A stretch of DNA of 60,388 nt from Euryarchaeota archaeon UBA463. GTDB lineage: Archaea > Thermoplasmatota > Poseidoniia > Poseidoniales > Thalassarchaeaceae. Under the pieces are notes generated by a model. The model searched no databases. It saw nothing but the letters and a program-made list of their open reading frames with translations, and was not told the DNA's origin. The stretch spans positions 1 to 60,388 of the forward strand of contig DAOI01000004.1 in assembly GCA_002501805.1 (NCBI GenBank). The letters are read 5' to 3'. This document shows, one piece after another, positions 44,820 to 53,860 of this stretch. A program made the position numbers and the translations under genes. Numbering within the stretch: position 1 is the stretch's first letter; each line of letters begins with the position of its first letter.

Positions 44820-46595
44820 ATGTCAGAAGCAGAATTGGACCGCGCGTCCGAGCCATTGGAAGTGCGTGGATATTGTATGTATGATTGGGGAAAATCAGCG
44901 TTCGAGACTAGCGTCGTCTCTGCTATTTTCCCTACTTGGTTCGCGTTTCTATTCCTGGAGGCCAACGGACTGAACACCACTATCGCAGGCATCACCATGG
45001 AGGGGGATGCATTAATCGCGTACCTCGTTGCACTGGGAACTTGGGCTGTAGCGATAGTTGCACCTGCTCTTGGCGTGATCGCAGATTACAAGCCTGTGAA
45101 GATGAGTTGGCTCAGAATCCTCACCTACGTAGGTGCCGGAGCGACATTCATGCTAGGATTCGATTTCTTAATGCCCGGGAATGAGTGGATATGGCTGTTA
45201 ATCTTCTACTTCATAGCAAATATTGGCCTAAACGCAGCAGGAGTATTCTACAACGCATTACTCCCTCATCTCGGTACTGATGATGAGATGGATGACATCT
45301 CTAACAGGGCCTACGCCTATGGGTATCTAGGTGGTGGACTTCTACTTGTGGTACATCTTGGACTAGTTCTAGGAATCGGAGGAGACGCAGTTATCAGATT
45401 CTGCCTAGCTTCATCTGGAGTATGGTGGTTCGGTTTTGCACTTATCACTTTCAAGTACGTACCAGAGCCTCCAATGGAAAATGATAAGCAAGTCCCAAAC
45501 ATCAGAGAGGCCTACTCCCAAGTCTGGACCACACTAAAGGAGTACGATAAATTCAGGACACTATTCATCTACATGCTAGCATACTTCTTCTTCATAGATG
45601 CGATCAACACCGTATGGGCAGTAGGGCCAATATTCGGCGCTGTCGTTCTGGGAGTATCAACCACTGAATTAATGATCACTATAGTCTTGATTCAGTTCGT
45701 CGCTTGGCCATGTGCACTACTATTCACAAGGTTGGCCAATGCATGGGGAACCAAGAAAGCGCTAAATGCGTCCTTGATCGGATGGCTGGTGCTAAGCTTC
45801 GCAATTCTTGGTTTTGCACCTCTGGAACTAGACTCCCACGATGATTTTGAGGTAATGTATGATTGGGATGAAGAATCTCAGTCTTACCAGGTTCATGTCA
45901 ATTACTATGCCAGCGAGATAGCTCAGAAGCTGGACTTCGAAGATGGCGAGTTTGATGAGCAAAAATGGGCCAGTGATTTCTCCGAAATGCTCCCCGTTGA
46001 ATTTGAAGAAAGGACCGGGACATACAAATGGGCATATGGCGAGTCATCAGAAGAAAAGCTACTCTTCCCAGTTGTGGGCGATATTTCTACAATCCTAGCA
46101 TCAATATCAGATTCAAGGTTCAGTATCAGCGTTTCTGGAGGGCCTCTAGACGCCTCCTCCAATGTCGGAATGGATCATCCATCCAGTTTGGGTGACGGAG
46201 CTCTAGACGCAATTCCAGAAACAGTAAGGAAACACGTTTGGGAGCCCTTGGGCATAGAGATTGGAATGCAATTCATGATACTGGGAATGATGATTGGTAC
46301 TCTATTTGGGGGCTCCCAAGGACTGTCTAGAAGTATCTTCGGACAGATGATACCGGAGACGAGGAGCACAGAGTTCTTCGGATTCTTCGGGTTCTTCGGA
46401 AAGGTAGCTGCCGCCGTAGGGCCACTACTATATGCCACTATGACAGTAATGTTCGACAGTAGGGTCGGCGTACTAAGTATCGCCGTACTCATTGCGATCG
46501 GAGTCTTACTAATGAGATATGTGGATGTCGAACAGGGCCGGGCAGATGCAAGGGCCGAAGATGCTAGGAACCGTGGAATCTCTACTGACTCCTAG
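44820..46595 (+). CDS. UMF1/Atg22-like MFS transporter with a large soluble insert
   Basis: About 591 residues. The opening YCMYDWGKSAFETSVVSAIFP is the hallmark of the UMF1 (Atg22-like) transporter family. Around ten to twelve membrane helices are seen. Between two helices (about nucleotides 45838-46245) sits a soluble, acidic insert of about 135 residues that typical members lack. The last helices resume with MIGTLFGGSQGLSRSIFGQMIPE and FFGFFGFFGK. The substrate is unknown; eukaryotic relatives export amino acids from vacuoles. The start ATG at 44820 is preferred to upstream in-frame codons that overlap the divergent GDPD gene. Confidence 0.8.
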   Translation: MSEAELDRASEPLEVRGYCMYDWGKSAFETSVVSAIFPTWFAFLFLEANGLNTTIAGITMEGDALIAYLVALGTWAVAIVAPALGVIADYKPVKMSWLRILTYVGAGATFMLGFDFLMPGNEWIWLLIFYFIANIGLNAAGVFYNALLPHLGTDDEMDDISNRAYAYGYLGGGLLLVVHLGLVLGIGGDAVIRFCLASSGVWWFGFALITFKYVPEPPMENDKQVPNIREAYSQVWTTLKEYDKFRTLFIYMLAYFFFIDAINTVWAVGPIFGAVVLGVSTTELMITIVLIQFVAWPCALLFTRLANAWGTKKALNASLIGWLVLSFAILGFAPLELDSHDDFEVMYDWDEESQSYQVHVNYYASEIAQKLDFEDGEFDEQKWASDFSEMLPVEFEERTGTYKWAYGESSEEKLLFPVVGDISTILASISDSRFSISVSGGPLDASSNVGMDHPSSLGDGALDAIPETVRKHVWEPLGIEIGMQFMILGMMIGTLFGGSQGLSRSIFGQMIPETRSTEFFGFFGFFGKVAAAVGPLLYATMTVMFDSRVGVLSIAVLIAIGVLLMRYVDVEQGRADARAEDARNRGISTDS

Positions 46596-47364
46596 TCAGG
46601 CTATTGAAAATAAGTGCCAGCTCTATTAGGACTAGGACAGGCCCCGCAACAAGAAACATCGACAAAGGATCAGGGGGGGAAAGAAAGGCCCCGAAAGCCA
46701 TACCAAGGAACCATAGTACTCCTCTATTCTTCCTGATTCCATCGCCACTCACTATCTCGTATCTGAGAAGTAAGAGAATAATTATTGGGACCTGAAAGCC
46801 GAAAATTGAAGCGAAGTAAAGTCCACTGACGAAACCAACCCACGATTGTAACTGCCAGGTGGAGCTCAGATTTGCAGCAGATGCATCTTCAGAGAGGTAA
46901 TCGAGAAGCAGAGGGACCAATATCTCATGAGAATAAAGAGCCCCTAAGAGGGCTAGGGACAATGCTGAAATCAGAACTATGGCGAAATCCCCAATGCTAC
47001 TCCTAACTCCCATATCCGATCTCTTCGCCTTGGCAAAAATCTTCTTGCCATTCCAAGATATATCGCAAATTACAAAAATTACGGATATGATAACGCCCAG
47101 CTGAAACCCTATCCTCAATCTTAGTAGAACCGCCTCCATGGGATGCAGAATGATTACCTCAACCCCATCAGGCCTGTAGTCCGAAGATTCCAGAAGTATC
47201 TCTATAGCTCTGCCGGCAAGTGGATAGCCGCCTATGAATCCCACTCCAAAAATGGCTATCAAAAGAAAGGCCCTACTTCTTAGATGACCAATTAGTCCCC
47301 GTAGCTCGGCGCGTGGAAGTAGGTCTCCCACGGCGGTCTCCATGCTAGCGCGTGAGGGTTCCAT
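46582..47364 (-). CDS. tatC: Sec-independent protein translocase TatC
   Basis: A 260-residue membrane protein with six hydrophobic segments. The conserved LRSRAF near the first helix, ILHPMEAVLLRLRIGF, FGFQVPIIILLLL and AFLSPPDPLSMFLVAGPVLVLIELALI match TatC in order. It binds twin-arginine signal peptides and exports folded proteins with TatA. No tatA is adjacent. The gene's end overlaps the convergent transporter gene by 14 bases. Confidence 0.88.
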   Translation of the reverse strand: MEPSRASMETAVGDLLPRAELRGLIGHLRSRAFLLIAIFGVGFIGGYPLAGRAIEILLESSDYRPDGVEVIILHPMEAVLLRLRIGFQLGVIISVIFVICDISWNGKKIFAKAKRSDMGVRSSIGDFAIVLISALSLALLGALYSHEILVPLLLDYLSEDASAANLSSTWQLQSWVGFVSGLYFASIFGFQVPIIILLLLRYEIVSGDGIRKNRGVLWFLGMAFGAFLSPPDPLSMFLVAGPVLVLIELALIFNSLTRSQ

Positions 47365-47379
47365 AGGTCAATACATCGC

Positions 47380-48498
47380 CTAGGACTTCCTGAGAATAAT
47401 GGTTAGGACATCCCCATCAGATAGCTGGTGATCTAGTCCGACCCTCTGCCAATCGAATTTAGCACTGGGCCCCTTCACCCTGGCGTATCTGAATTTTCTT
47501 ACGAAGTCCCTGTGTAGTTTTGCACATACGTCCCTAACTGTAGACGTATCCTTGACAATCAACGGCTCAATCATATCGGCCTCTTGTCCCTGTGGCTTCA
47601 GGAATATAGACATAAAGTGGAGATTATCGAAGATGAAGTCCTTCATATTTTCAATCCCCTCGCCAGTCTTTGCTGAGACTTCAAGGACGGGCCATCCTTC
47701 TGGTAGCATCTTCCTTGTTCTTTCCAGATCCTCTTCTGTTGCAAGATCAATTTTATTGACGACAACCACGGCTCTATTGTAGATTCTATTTCCTGCTAAA
47801 GTATCCACAATATGATCATCAGTTACGTCTGTGCGGAGCGTCACTGTTGCAGAGACAATCCCAAAACTACGAATTATTCCCTGTATTTCTTCTTCGGAAA
47901 GATTAGTCTGCTTAACAGTGGATCTGACAACGATACCTCCTCTCTTAGTTCTAGTAATGAAAACCTGTGGTTCAGCTTGATTCAACCTCATTCCTGCCAT
48001 CCATAACTCCCTGTCTAGGATATCGAAGTGAGATTCTTGAAACGGGTCAACAACATAAAGCACCATATCAGATCCTCTGATAACATTGAGTATTTCTCTA
48101 CCTCTGCCCTTTCCCTCGGAAGCGCCCTTGATCAGGCCTGGAAGATCTAGAATCTGTATCTTAGCGCCTCTATGGTCTAGAACTCCGGGAATACATGTCA
48201 GTGTAGTGAAAGCGAAGGCGCCTGCCTCCGAGTCAGCACCAGTCAGTTGAGAGATGAGACTTGATTTACCTACGCTGGGGAATCCTACCAGAGAAACCGA
48301 TGCGTCGCCAGACTTCTTGACTTCAAAACCGGCGCTTGATCCACTCTTCTTCGCATGTGCTACTGCCTTCTCCTTCCTCTCTTTCAAGGAGGCTATCTTA
48401 GCCTTTAGGCGTCCGATATGGCCCTGTGTAGCCTTGTTATACTTGGTCTTGGAGATTTCTTCCTCCAGTGACTTGATTTGCTCTTCTATAGTCGCCAA
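47380..48498 (-). CDS. drg: DRG-family GTPase (Obg-like, with TGS domain)
   Basis: A 372-residue GTPase. An N-terminal helical segment (TIEEQIKSLEEEISKTKYNKATQGHIGRLKAK) is diagnostic for DRG proteins, and the G1 motif GFPSVGKSS is at 72-80. G3 is LDLPGLIKGAS, G4 is NKID, and a C-terminal TGS domain covers about 292-372. The likely start is TTG at 48498 with a strong ribosome site GGAGGGTGG. The frame is open to 48843, but that extension is antisense to another gene and has no family similarity. DRGs bind ribosomes and are involved in translation under stress. Confidence 0.92.
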   Translation of the reverse strand: MATIEEQIKSLEEEISKTKYNKATQGHIGRLKAKIASLKERKEKAVAHAKKSGSSAGFEVKKSGDASVSLVGFPSVGKSSLISQLTGADSEAGAFAFTTLTCIPGVLDHRGAKIQILDLPGLIKGASEGKGRGREILNVIRGSDMVLYVVDPFQESHFDILDRELWMAGMRLNQAEPQVFITRTKRGGIVVRSTVKQTNLSEEEIQGIIRSFGIVSATVTLRTDVTDDHIVDTLAGNRIYNRAVVVVNKIDLATEEDLERTRKMLPEGWPVLEVSAKTGEGIENMKDFIFDNLHFMSIFLKPQGQEADMIEPLIVKDTSTVRDVCAKLHRDFVRKFRYARVKGPSAKFDWQRVGLDHQLSDGDVLTIILRKS

Positions 48499-48592
48499 GT
48501 GACCACCCTCCAAGGTATTATTCGCGCTACGCGAGGACCAACTTATTGAATTCGGTGGAGAAAATTGTCGATAGCCGTGCGAGCGAGGGTTC

Positions 48593-49303
48593 ATGCCACA
48601 TTGCCGATTGGTGATGCCACGGATACATATGCCAGACGTCATACTGTCTTTGATTGACCCCAAATCACTAGATTCGATATTATCCATGTCAGTTGGTTCA
48701 ATCATCGATGGGATGGAGAAAATGTCCCTAAGGGAAAAAAGACCAGGATACCAAGGACTCCCTTCAAGGCAGTTCGATGTAGATTTAGAAGGAGAAATAA
48801 TGGAATGGTTGGATAATGTGGGAGAAATCAATCCGGACTTCATACTAGAAAAACAAGATATTCCAATCGAGAAGAAGACAGAGCTTCTCCTACTACTTTG
48901 TCATTGGTCATCACTAGGGGAGTGGAGGTGTTGGGATGCTAGGCTTTTCCTGTATGTCGAACCGAGCCTTGATTCTGGCGTCAGAAGTACGGAATCCTTT
49001 CTAATGCCATCAGTATGGGAGGAGTTCAAGAATTCCCTCTCATCTTTGGATAGGTCTACATTCATCGAATCCGTCGTAATTGACTGGATGTCTAGGAGGG
49101 AGGATCTTGGAGAGACTATGGATCCATCATCCGACCCTAGGATCCTTCCAACTATGGAATCTCATCAGGAGTTTTCAGGAGGACTTTTTGACATAATGGA
49201 GAAATCTAGATTGCAGAGTACACCAATCCTTCTGGGGAGGGAGTATCTGGAAGCTAGATCATGGCATCTCGGACAGGAAAGGTTAGAGAGTATAATCGGG
49301 TGA
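48593..49303 (+). CDS. Hypothetical protein, unrecognised
   Basis: A 236-residue soluble protein with predicted helices and no signal peptide or membrane segment. It is acidic, with runs such as LEGEIMEWLDNVGEINPDFILEKQ and a Trp/Leu-rich middle (LLLLLCHWSSLGEWRCWDARLFL). I see no catalytic motif. It starts at ATG 48593 after GCGAGGG; a Met seven codons later is an alternative. It is followed four bases later by nadM and probably cotranscribed with it. It is divergent from the DRG gene. Confidence 0.6.
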   Translation: MPHCRLVMPRIHMPDVILSLIDPKSLDSILSMSVGSIIDGMEKMSLREKRPGYQGLPSRQFDVDLEGEIMEWLDNVGEINPDFILEKQDIPIEKKTELLLLLCHWSSLGEWRCWDARLFLYVEPSLDSGVRSTESFLMPSVWEEFKNSLSSLDRSTFIESVVIDWMSRREDLGETMDPSSDPRILPTMESHQEFSGGLFDIMEKSRLQSTPILLGREYLEARSWHLGQERLESIIG

Positions 49304-49307
49304 TAGT

Positions 49308-49925
49308 ATGTACGAATTGCAAATGTTTCCAGGTCCTCCCTCGGAATCACCTGTCTCAGGAGTAGTCATTCTCGGGAGGTTCCAGCCATTCCACAAAGGT
49401 CACGAATTTATGTTGGAGTTTGCAGAAAGATGGAGACAATCCAATCACCCCGAGCTTCCATTGATAATAGCAATAGGTTCTTCCAACAGGCCAGAGAGTC
49501 TCAGGAATCCATGGAGCTATCAAGAGCGTGAGGAGATGATTAGCCATTGGATAGAATCCAATGATTTCAAGGTCATTCCAGAAATCATTTCGATACCTGA
49601 TATCGACGATCCTCCGAACTGGGTCTCCCATGCAGAATCCTATCACGGAGAGGCAGGAATCTTCCTTTCTAGTGACATCGATTCCTTGGAACTATATTCT
49701 AAATCTAATTGGCCAGTAGTCGAGATACCGATGGAGGAAAGGGACAGATTAGAAGGTTGGAGGGTCAGAGAGACAGCTAGAATGATGTCTACTATTGATG
49801 ATGCAAGCGCGGTTTCAGAGGTCCTCTCACCAACCATTCCAGAGTCTGTTGTCAGCTTCATGATTGAGAACGGTTATCTGAGGAGACTCGCATTTCTGGG
49901 AGAGGGAGGAGAGCCAGTTGGATGA
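49308..49925 (+). CDS. nadM: Nicotinamide-nucleotide adenylyltransferase (archaeal NadM type)
   Basis: A 205-residue nucleotidyltransferase. The (H/T)xGH motif appears in ILGRFQPFHKGHEF (residues about 21-34). The strand LIIAIGSSNRPESLRNPWSYQEREEMI matches the archaeal NadM family. It makes NAD from NMN and ATP, the final step of the pathway that NadB (36227-37864) begins. The ISxTxxR-like C-terminal motif is not clear. Its stop abuts the convergent lipoprotein gene with no gap. Confidence 0.85.
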   Translation: MYELQMFPGPPSESPVSGVVILGRFQPFHKGHEFMLEFAERWRQSNHPELPLIIAIGSSNRPESLRNPWSYQEREEMISHWIESNDFKVIPEIISIPDIDDPPNWVSHAESYHGEAGIFLSSDIDSLELYSKSNWPVVEIPMEERDRLEGWRVRETARMMSTIDDASAVSEVLSPTIPESVVSFMIENGYLRRLAFLGEGGEPVG

Positions 49926-51983
49926 TCACCAATCTCCCTCAAATGTGCACGAAGGCTCGCAGTAATCGACTAGGACTCCAGAAATCAAGTAGCCATATGC
50001 CATCATCTTAGCCTCCGGAACCTCGAGAACCAGATTATGAGCCAGAGAGTGGTGCCACATTGGTCCATTTGTATTTCCAGTCGGAAGCGCTGGGAATTCT
50101 CCATCGAAATAAGCCGCAGAAGAGCCATTAATGGGCCCATCAACAACATCGACGCCAAATGGGTGATATGCCGAACCAGTCACTACCGGGACGTTACCAG
50201 TTCTCACAGCTCTATCAGCAGAAAGAGTAGTAACCTGGGCATCCATCATTGATGTGAGATAGAACATATCGAATGGCTTCAGAATATCTCCATATCCAGT
50301 CTCTCTGAAGGGCAAGTATGTCTCACCGTCGGTAGAATCCCATATTGATTGCAAGAGCGCAATTGAAACCGCTCTGTCAAGTCTTGATGGAAGAGAAACT
50401 TCACTAGAAAGAAGCTCGAAGAATTGTGCAGGGAACTCTTCCGACCCGTAGTGAGTAGTTCTCTCCACCTGATGAGTGAATGAGGTTCCACCGACCCAAA
50501 GTACGCCCCACTCAAGCTCTGGGACAAAGGCTAGCAACGAAGGCCCCCTCAGTCCTCCCAGGGATATCCCGATGTAGTTAACCGTATCAATGTCAATCAT
50601 GTTTGTTCCATTGTGCTTGAACTGCTCAATATCGGAGCAAATACCAGTTATCGTCCTAACCATTGAGATATGATTTATCACCGCCTGCATCTGTCTTTCC
50701 TGCTGATACTGGAACTCCTTCAGATCCATTAATGCGAAAGTCATGGCATCAAGATCCCCGTCCGAGCTCCATCCCTTGAAATCAGTCGCAATTACTACGG
50801 TTTGGTATTCATTAGCGATTGATCTGGCATTCATGGCATATGAGTCACCGTCTCCGAAAAGACCATGCCCGAATACGGTCAAAGGTCCTGATGTATTGTT
50901 CTCTGCTAGTGAACTAGGGATTAGCATTGTGAAGTCTATTTCCCTGTTTTCCACGAATTCTGGATCTCCTGAGGAATTTCTCATCAAAGGAGATCTCGCA
51001 AACTCATTCTCCATGTAGTGAGGCGTAGTCACCGTACCTCTGATCAATCTCAGGGAGGTCCCGTCGTTGCCGAAGTCCTCCTCGATCTCTGAGATGTGAC
51101 AGCCAATTCCGTCATCACCCAGTCTCTGCTCCGCATCATCTCTCATTATCAGTATGTCTTCCAGTATCGACTCAGTAGAAGCAGTGTGGAACCACCATGC
51201 AGATTGCAGTGAGCTTCTCTCGAATCCCGCAGCTTCGAGCTCTCTGAATACTTCCTCATAGGCCTCCCTCTGACTCTCAATACCATCTGAGTCCGTCTGA
51301 TTGCCATCTCTGAGTGCCCTGAATCCATCCGATGGAACTACCGATGCGCCCTCTTCATTCACTAGATTTCTGAATCCCACAGCATAAGGTGTATTGTGAT
51401 TCAAGCCCTCAATTGTCCTCAAGAAAATGATAGTTTCCTCACCTTCTTGGGCACGTGCATCTAACTCAATCCAGTGGTGGATTTTCTCCCCTGTCTCCAT
51501 GTTAAGCAAGATACTTTCATGTCCGTCCATTGTCGATATTCCAATGTCAAACTGTGAGGCCATTCCAGTGATGTTAGGGACTTCATCAAAGGCAGTGAAG
51601 ATTTGCGTCGATGGGCTGAAACCATCTAGACGGTCAAGTATCACCATATTGTCACTTACCGAAGACCTGGTATCAGGTATAGCTTCGCCATCGATACCCA
51701 GGCTGTATCCGGTATCCCGGGACTCGTCAACATCCAAGAAGGCGCCTGAAGGGAATGGAAGCATGCAGTGGATATGATTGGTATCATCGCAGAATTCACT
51801 ACCTCCAATTTCAATAATCTCGTCTGTCGAGGTATCAGTATTGTTGTCTACCGGATCAGACGGCTGTTCCAGTCCATCAATATCATTTTCATCGGAATCG
51901 CTACTTGGTTCTCCGGTGCATCCTACTAGCAACATTGACGCTACTATTGTTAAGGCTAAAATCTTCCTAGTCCCATTATCCAT
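49926..51983 (-). CDS. Lipoprotein with alpha/beta-hydrolase (lipase-like) domain
   Basis: The start at 51983 follows GGTGAGAG and gives a lipoprotein signal with lipobox LLVGC; a GTG at 52001 is in frame. About 685 residues. The mature N-terminus is very acidic (DSDENDIDGLEQPSDPVDNN). After a beta-rich region of about 270 residues, a hydrolase domain begins near TVFGHGLFGDGDSY (oxyanion-like HGLFG), with the nucleophile elbow GISLGG. It resembles the large lipase-like lipoproteins of bacteria. The substrate is unknown; a surface esterase or lipase is likely. Confidence 0.72.
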   Translation of the reverse strand: MDNGTRKILALTIVASMLLVGCTGEPSSDSDENDIDGLEQPSDPVDNNTDTSTDEIIEIGGSEFCDDTNHIHCMLPFPSGAFLDVDESRDTGYSLGIDGEAIPDTRSSVSDNMVILDRLDGFSPSTQIFTAFDEVPNITGMASQFDIGISTMDGHESILLNMETGEKIHHWIELDARAQEGEETIIFLRTIEGLNHNTPYAVGFRNLVNEEGASVVPSDGFRALRDGNQTDSDGIESQREAYEEVFRELEAAGFERSSLQSAWWFHTASTESILEDILIMRDDAEQRLGDDGIGCHISEIEEDFGNDGTSLRLIRGTVTTPHYMENEFARSPLMRNSSGDPEFVENREIDFTMLIPSSLAENNTSGPLTVFGHGLFGDGDSYAMNARSIANEYQTVVIATDFKGWSSDGDLDAMTFALMDLKEFQYQQERQMQAVINHISMVRTITGICSDIEQFKHNGTNMIDIDTVNYIGISLGGLRGPSLLAFVPELEWGVLWVGGTSFTHQVERTTHYGSEEFPAQFFELLSSEVSLPSRLDRAVSIALLQSIWDSTDGETYLPFRETGYGDILKPFDMFYLTSMMDAQVTTLSADRAVRTGNVPVVTGSAYHPFGVDVVDGPINGSSAAYFDGEFPALPTGNTNGPMWHHSLAHNLVLEVPEAKMMAYGYLISGVLVDYCEPSCTFEGDW

Positions 51984-52018
51984 ATCTCTCACCAAACTCA
52001 CAAATCAATAGAAACTCA

Positions 52019-53281
52019 CTAGCAGTCAGTGCACCATACGTCTTCAGGCATTTCTCCCGACAGCCAAGAAGTGAACCAGTCAGAAAATGAAATCGACTCA
52101 TCTTCAAGTTGGTAGAACCAGCTAGAAAACAAAATTCCATGATTATCTCCAGCTTCTATCCAGCCGGACATCTCAACACCCTCACTTTCTATGTGTAATT
52201 CAGAGTTTCTCAATCTCCAGTTATAGTCTTCTGGCGGATTGTTAAGTAACCCGTTGAAGTACTTCATTGTCTCATCTTGGGCACTGTCAAACCTACCATA
52301 TGTTATGTTCGGATTGTACATATTGAGATATATGTCTAAGTGAGCACTAGTCATATCATTCCAGTCCAAAGTCGATCCATTGTAAGTTAGGTCATCTAGC
52401 CACGTGAAGGATGTATTATTCAATCCCCAAGCAGGGTAAAGATCAGTAGTTCCAGTGCTTGTAACTCCCCCAGTACTGTCGTGGAATACGAATATATCAG
52501 CGTCGGGAATTGCCTCAGAGAGACTCCCTGCATAGAAACCTGCAGCTATGGCTCCTCCACTGGAACCGAGGACATAGTATGTACTAGCATTTGGATGACT
52601 GGAAACGAAGTGATCAAACGCGCTCATCGCATTAGGATAACCTCTGTGGTGCATCACGTTATCCTCGTAACTTAAGGTCGTATTTCCCATATGGACATCC
52701 CCTGTACAATAGGGTACGAATACCATCGAGGCGTCTATGAGTGGATTATCTCTATTGTCTAGGTCTAGTATTCCGCCCCATCCTGTCGGATTCTGCCAAT
52801 AGGCCCCAGTACTAGATGAGTTCTCCACTGTACAGGTGAAATCATTCCAGCATGCCCCTCCACCATTGAAGAATAAAACCGCTACATCCGAGTCCCCATC
52901 ACGTGAATAGAACGAGTATTCAGATCCGTCAGAGCACATACAGTCCTCGTCTTCCGGATCATGCTTGGTCCATGTTTCGGTATACTTCGGGACCCAATAA
53001 TCACAGCTTCCATCATCATCAGTAGCTTCAGAAACGAAGTTATTAGCAGCGTTGTCAGTGCACCCGGTAATTTCATCGATATCAAATATCCCATCGCCAT
53101 CGGAATCTGCGTACGTACAAACCCCTGAATCTTCCATAGTTGCATTTTCATCATAATTTTCGGCCATTTCATCCATACAGCCAGCTATTTCTACTGGCTC
53201 ATCAGCTTCTCCGGAGCATCCTGCTAGGACCATGCTAGAGATTAGAAGTATGGCTGTAAGCCGCCTCACACCATCAATCAT
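52019..53281 (-). CDS. Lipoprotein of the pectinacetylesterase/NOTUM family
   Basis: A 420-residue protein with lipobox LAGC (Cys22). Residues 34-57 and 73-95 are two GCxDxxAxNY...DDGSCxY repeats common in marine bacterial surface proteins, with an EF-hand-like Ca loop DSDGDGIFDIDE (59-70) between them. The esterase domain has FFNGGGACWNDFTC (oxyanion/first disulphide region), VPYCTGDVHMGN, the nucleophile region GSSGGA (Ser241) and GDNHGI with the likely catalytic His. The family removes acyl groups from polysaccharides or lipidated proteins. It is probably surface-anchored and acts on algal or cell-surface material, which is inference. Confidence 0.8.
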   Translation of the reverse strand: MIDGVRRLTAILLISSMVLAGCSGEADEPVEIAGCMDEMAENYDENATMEDSGVCTYADSDGDGIFDIDEITGCTDNAANNFVSEATDDDGSCDYWVPKYTETWTKHDPEDEDCMCSDGSEYSFYSRDGDSDVAVLFFNGGGACWNDFTCTVENSSSTGAYWQNPTGWGGILDLDNRDNPLIDASMVFVPYCTGDVHMGNTTLSYEDNVMHHRGYPNAMSAFDHFVSSHPNASTYYVLGSSGGAIAAGFYAGSLSEAIPDADIFVFHDSTGGVTSTGTTDLYPAWGLNNTSFTWLDDLTYNGSTLDWNDMTSAHLDIYLNMYNPNITYGRFDSAQDETMKYFNGLLNNPPEDYNWRLRNSELHIESEGVEMSGWIEAGDNHGILFSSWFYQLEDESISFSDWFTSWLSGEMPEDVWCTDC

Positions 53282-53300
53282 AAAGTCTCATAGAAGCATG

Positions 53301-53308
53301 ATATATAT
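53301..53308 (-). promoter_or_regulatory. TATA box for the NOTUM-like lipoprotein gene
   Basis: ATATATAT lies 20-27 bases before the ATG at 53281, within the palindrome ATGATATATATCAT (53298-53311). The spacing fits a leaderless transcript. Confidence 0.45.
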
Positions 53309-53321
53309 CATCATTCCTCGG

Positions 53322-53819
53322 TCATTCTGCCACTATTACCTTGGAGGCAATAAGTACCCTTTCGTGAAGCATGTATCCCTCTTCTATCACTTCAATAACG
53401 AAACCCTCCTCTACTCCTTCTGGGGCGGGAAGCATTGCGACCGCCTCCATTTTAGTCGGATCAAACTGCTTTTTCATAGCCTCAATGTGAGTGACTCCTT
53501 CAGATTCCAATGCAGTCCTTAGGCCACGAAGAGTCATTTGTGTTCCTTCGATAAAACCGTCCCCATCAGCTCCCTCAGTTTGATTAATCGCCCTCTCCAT
53601 TCCGCTGAGCATGGGGAGAATTTTTCTGGCGAGAGAAGATGAACCGTATCTAACTAACTCGGATCTTTCCTTGGCCGATTTCTGCCTAAGATTGGCCATG
53701 TCTGCGGCTTGATATTGCAACTCCTTCTCAAGCTCCGCAACCTTCCCTTTCAATTGCTCTACTTCGTCCTCTTCGATGATTTCAACTCCATCTGGGGCCC
53801 CTTCCTCTTCCTCGCTCAC
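53322..53819 (-). CDS. grpE: GrpE, nucleotide exchange factor for DnaK
   Basis: A 165-residue protein. An acidic N-terminus and a coiled coil (ELEKELQYQAADMANLRQK) lead to the four-helix region (ARKILPMLSGMERAI) and the beta wing with the family's ending YMLHERVLIASKVIVAE. GrpE releases ADP from DnaK. Archaea that have this system acquired it from bacteria. No dnaK or dnaJ is adjacent. It follows the ABCE1 gene after 41 bases on the same strand. Confidence 0.92.
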   Translation of the reverse strand: MSEEEEGAPDGVEIIEEDEVEQLKGKVAELEKELQYQAADMANLRQKSAKERSELVRYGSSSLARKILPMLSGMERAINQTEGADGDGFIEGTQMTLRGLRTALESEGVTHIEAMKKQFDPTKMEAVAMLPAPEGVEEGFVIEVIEEGYMLHERVLIASKVIVAE

Positions 53820-53860
53820 AATTGTTCGCCTCCATGCACCTTCAATAATCCGATGGGTTA

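Noticed and set aside
48499..48843. N-terminal extension of the DRG gene to 48843
   Set aside because: It is antisense to a better coding frame, lacks similarity to the family, and a TTG with a strong ribosome site begins exactly at the conserved DRG N-terminus.
53298..53311. Palindrome ATGATATATATCAT as an operator
   Set aside because: A TATA box made of alternating A and T is palindromic by itself, so this is better explained as the core promoter.
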